Shown here: positions 7,110 through 8,505 of the stretch, one piece after another
Layout of the letters: the number at the start of each line of letters is the position of its first letter
Numbering within the stretch: position 1 is the stretch's first letter
From: Verrucomicrobiales bacterium
GTDB taxonomy: Bacteria > Verrucomicrobiota > Verrucomicrobiia > Verrucomicrobiales > Akkermansiaceae
Direction: 5' to 3'
NCBI GenBank assembly: GCA_002729295.1
Contig: PBTU01000079.1
Span: 21,116 to 29,620 of the forward strand
Length of the DNA stretch: 8,505 nucleotides
The notes under the pieces: generated by a model
Seen by the model: the letters and a program-made list of their open reading frames with translations, nothing else
Database searches by the model: none
Told to the model about the DNA's origin: nothing
Made by a program: the position numbers and the translations under genes

Positions 7110-8357
7110 ATGAACAACGAGGAACAAAATTACGAGCAGTCCGGTCTGTCCCGACGGGGATTTTTGCATGGAATGGGTGGCGCCGGAGCCCTTTTGGGAA
7201 TGACCGGGATGGCGACGGGCGATGATGCCCCGAAGGATGCCGATGGGAAAATTATTCCGGGCTTTGAAAAAACCAAGAACGACCCGAATGCCGCGAAAGG
7301 CTGGCAACCGGTTTCGGATCGCAAGGTCCGTGTCGGTATCGCGGGATATGGGCTCTGCAAATTTGGGGCGGCATTCTCTTATCAAAACCATCCCAATGTT
7401 GAAGTGGTCGCCGCGACCGATCTCGACCCCGGTCGCTGCGCTGCTTTGGCCAAAGCGGTGGGCGCGAAGAAGACCTACCCGTCCTGTGAAGAGATGATTA
7501 AGGACAAGAGTATCGAAGCCGTTTACATCGCGACCGATGCGCCGAGTCATGCGCGTCTCGCGATCATGGCTTTGAATCATGGCAAGCATGTTGTTTCTGC
7601 CGTTCCCGCGGTCTTTGGATTTGAAGCCGAGGGGGAAGCGGAAGAGCTGTTCAATGCCGTCAAAAAGAGCGGCATGAAGTATATGATGAACGAGACCTCG
7701 ACCTTTCATGCCTACCTCTACGCCAAGCGAATGCAGTATCAGGCCGGCGCTTTGGGAAAGGTGATCTATTCAGAAGGAGAATATTGGCATGATTTTGGAG
7801 CCAAGGGAATTCGCGGATTCAATCCGAAGAATGGCAAGGTTGATCTCAATGGTTGGCGCAAGGCTCTTCCTCCGATGTGGTATCCCACTCACGCGACCGC
7901 TTACTATGTTTCCATCACGGGTGGACGTTTCACCGAGGTCTCGGCAGTGGGAACGCCCGGGCTTTATCCCGAATACAATGGTGGCGACAATCAGCACAAG
8001 AATCCCTTTGGGACCGAGATCGCGATGCTCAAGACCAGCGAGGGCGGAATCTCGCGGATGGGCGGGAGTTGGGATATGAAAGATGCCCACGGAGAGAAAG
8101 GCCGGGTCTATGGAGAGAAGCCCCACAATAACAAGATCAACGGAAGTCGCCCACCCTTGCCACCCGGCGTGAGTGGAGGCGGTCATGGCGGTTCGCACGG
8201 ACACCTGACGAATAACTTTATCGAGTCGATTCTGCTTGATAAGAAGCCCATCGTCGACGTTGGCGATGCCCTGAACATGACCTTGGCCGGTGTCATTGCC
8301 CATCAGTCGGCTCTCAAAGGGGGCGAGTGGATGACGATCCCACAGTATGATTCGTAA
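7110..8357 (+). CDS. Tat-exported Gfo/Idh/MocA family oxidoreductase
   Basis: A 415-residue NAD(P)-dependent oxidoreductase-like protein, probably acting on a sugar or polyol after export already folded with its cofactor. Residues 14-21 are a twin-arginine motif (SRRGFLHG) followed by a Gly/Ala-rich stretch. The Rossmann domain starts at 73 with VRVGIAGYGLCKFG (G76, G79, G81); D104 after the second strand probably contacts the cofactor ribose. SIEAVYIATDAPSHARLAIM (134-153) and GKHVVSAVPA (158-167) follow; AVP replaces the usual EKP, so the lysine that normally sits by the nicotinamide is V165. The second domain includes MWYPTHATAYYV (256-267), with H261 a candidate catalytic residue, and the GGHGGSHGH segment (357-365) typical of PVC relatives. 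The start at 7110 is supported by AGGA just upstream and by the Tat signal. EVP-type variants occur in GH109-like relatives, so a glycosidase-like NAD-dependent role is an alternative. Confidence 0.93.
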   Translation: MNNEEQNYEQSGLSRRGFLHGMGGAGALLGMTGMATGDDAPKDADGKIIPGFEKTKNDPNAAKGWQPVSDRKVRVGIAGYGLCKFGAAFSYQNHPNVEVVAATDLDPGRCAALAKAVGAKKTYPSCEEMIKDKSIEAVYIATDAPSHARLAIMALNHGKHVVSAVPAVFGFEAEGEAEELFNAVKKSGMKYMMNETSTFHAYLYAKRMQYQAGALGKVIYSEGEYWHDFGAKGIRGFNPKNGKVDLNGWRKALPPMWYPTHATAYYVSITGGRFTEVSAVGTPGLYPEYNGGDNQHKNPFGTEIAMLKTSEGGISRMGGSWDMKDAHGEKGRVYGEKPHNNKINGSRPPLPPGVSGGGHGGSHGHLTNNFIESILLDKKPIVDVGDALNMTLAGVIAHQSALKGGEWMTIPQYDS

Positions 8358-8379
8358 TTGAAAAATTAAGTTAGGGTGA

Positions 8380-8394
8380 TGCGGTTCAACCGCA
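8380..8394 (+). terminator. Weak candidate terminator after the oxidoreductase gene
   Basis: TGCGG, a TTCAA loop and CCGCA form a 5-bp stem 23 bases after the oxidoreductase stop. It is followed by AATCCTTTTG, which has only a short T run. It is in the right place but thermodynamically weak. I see nothing else definite in the remaining bases to 8505. Confidence 0.3.
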
Positions 8395-8505
8395 AATCCT
8401 TTTGTCTCGCTAGTTTCAGCGATTGCGACCCAGATTTGCAGCAGATTTAAGTGCACGAATCATTGCGGATTGCAGGCATGGACCAGCAGCATGACATCAA
8501 CTTGT

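Noticed and set aside
8176..8205. Gly/His-rich segment GGGHGGSHGH as a new metal site
   Set aside because: HGGSH-type segments recur in PVC members of this oxidoreductase family, so this looks like a family feature rather than a novelty.
7014..8456. Minus-strand open frames under the oxidoreductase gene (7014-7709 and 7770-8456)
   Set aside because: The sense frame gives a complete Gfo/Idh/MocA protein; the antisense frames are shadows.
8478..8505. ATG opening a frame that runs off the right edge (MDQQHDINL...)
   Set aside because: Only nine codons are visible, with no properly spaced Shine-Dalgarno; it could start a gene but cannot be supported.

Overview
The window most likely comes from a member of the Verrucomicrobiota or a close PVC relative. 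The evidence is family content: a very long secreted protein of the type first named from Pirellula and Verrucomicrobium (beta-propeller, HEAT repeats, CxxCH haem site), a GntR/LacI chimeric regulator, a LamG-type secreted protein with a Verrucomicrobia-style C-terminal module, and a Tat-exported Gfo/Idh/MocA oxidoreductase. I name no species. I found no RNA gene, insertion sequence, integrase, CRISPR array or phage gene.

Layout. Nearly half the window (4064 down to 1, minus strand) is one uninterrupted gene whose 3' end lies beyond the left edge. It is easy to miss because it has no stop codon inside the window and because long chance open frames cover it on the plus strand. A 257-bp gap follows, with two small adjacent inverted repeats. 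Next comes the regulator gene (4322-5401, minus), which points toward the large gene. To its right the direction switches to plus. A short frame (5379-5873) looks like the orphaned C-terminal end of a larger secreted protein and contains a (GATGGT)n tandem repeat. A LamG-type secreted protein follows (5905-6924), then a Gfo/Idh/MocA oxidoreductase with a twin-arginine signal (7110-8357). The last 148 bp hold only a weak hairpin.

How the parts may work together (inference). Three products carry export signals: Sec for the haem protein and the LamG protein, Tat for the oxidoreductase. The regulator has a sugar-sensor-like domain. This fits a locus for sensing, binding and oxidising a carbohydrate outside the cytoplasm, with the haem protein passing electrons to the respiratory chain. 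No substrate can be read from the sequence. Whether the left (minus) and right (plus) halves form one functional unit is also unproven.

I did not find a clearly new biological system. The items most worth a second look are the haem protein's double-cytochrome end, the orphan C-terminal fragment lying head-to-head with the regulator and carrying a hexamer repeat, and the replaced EKP lysine in the oxidoreductase.
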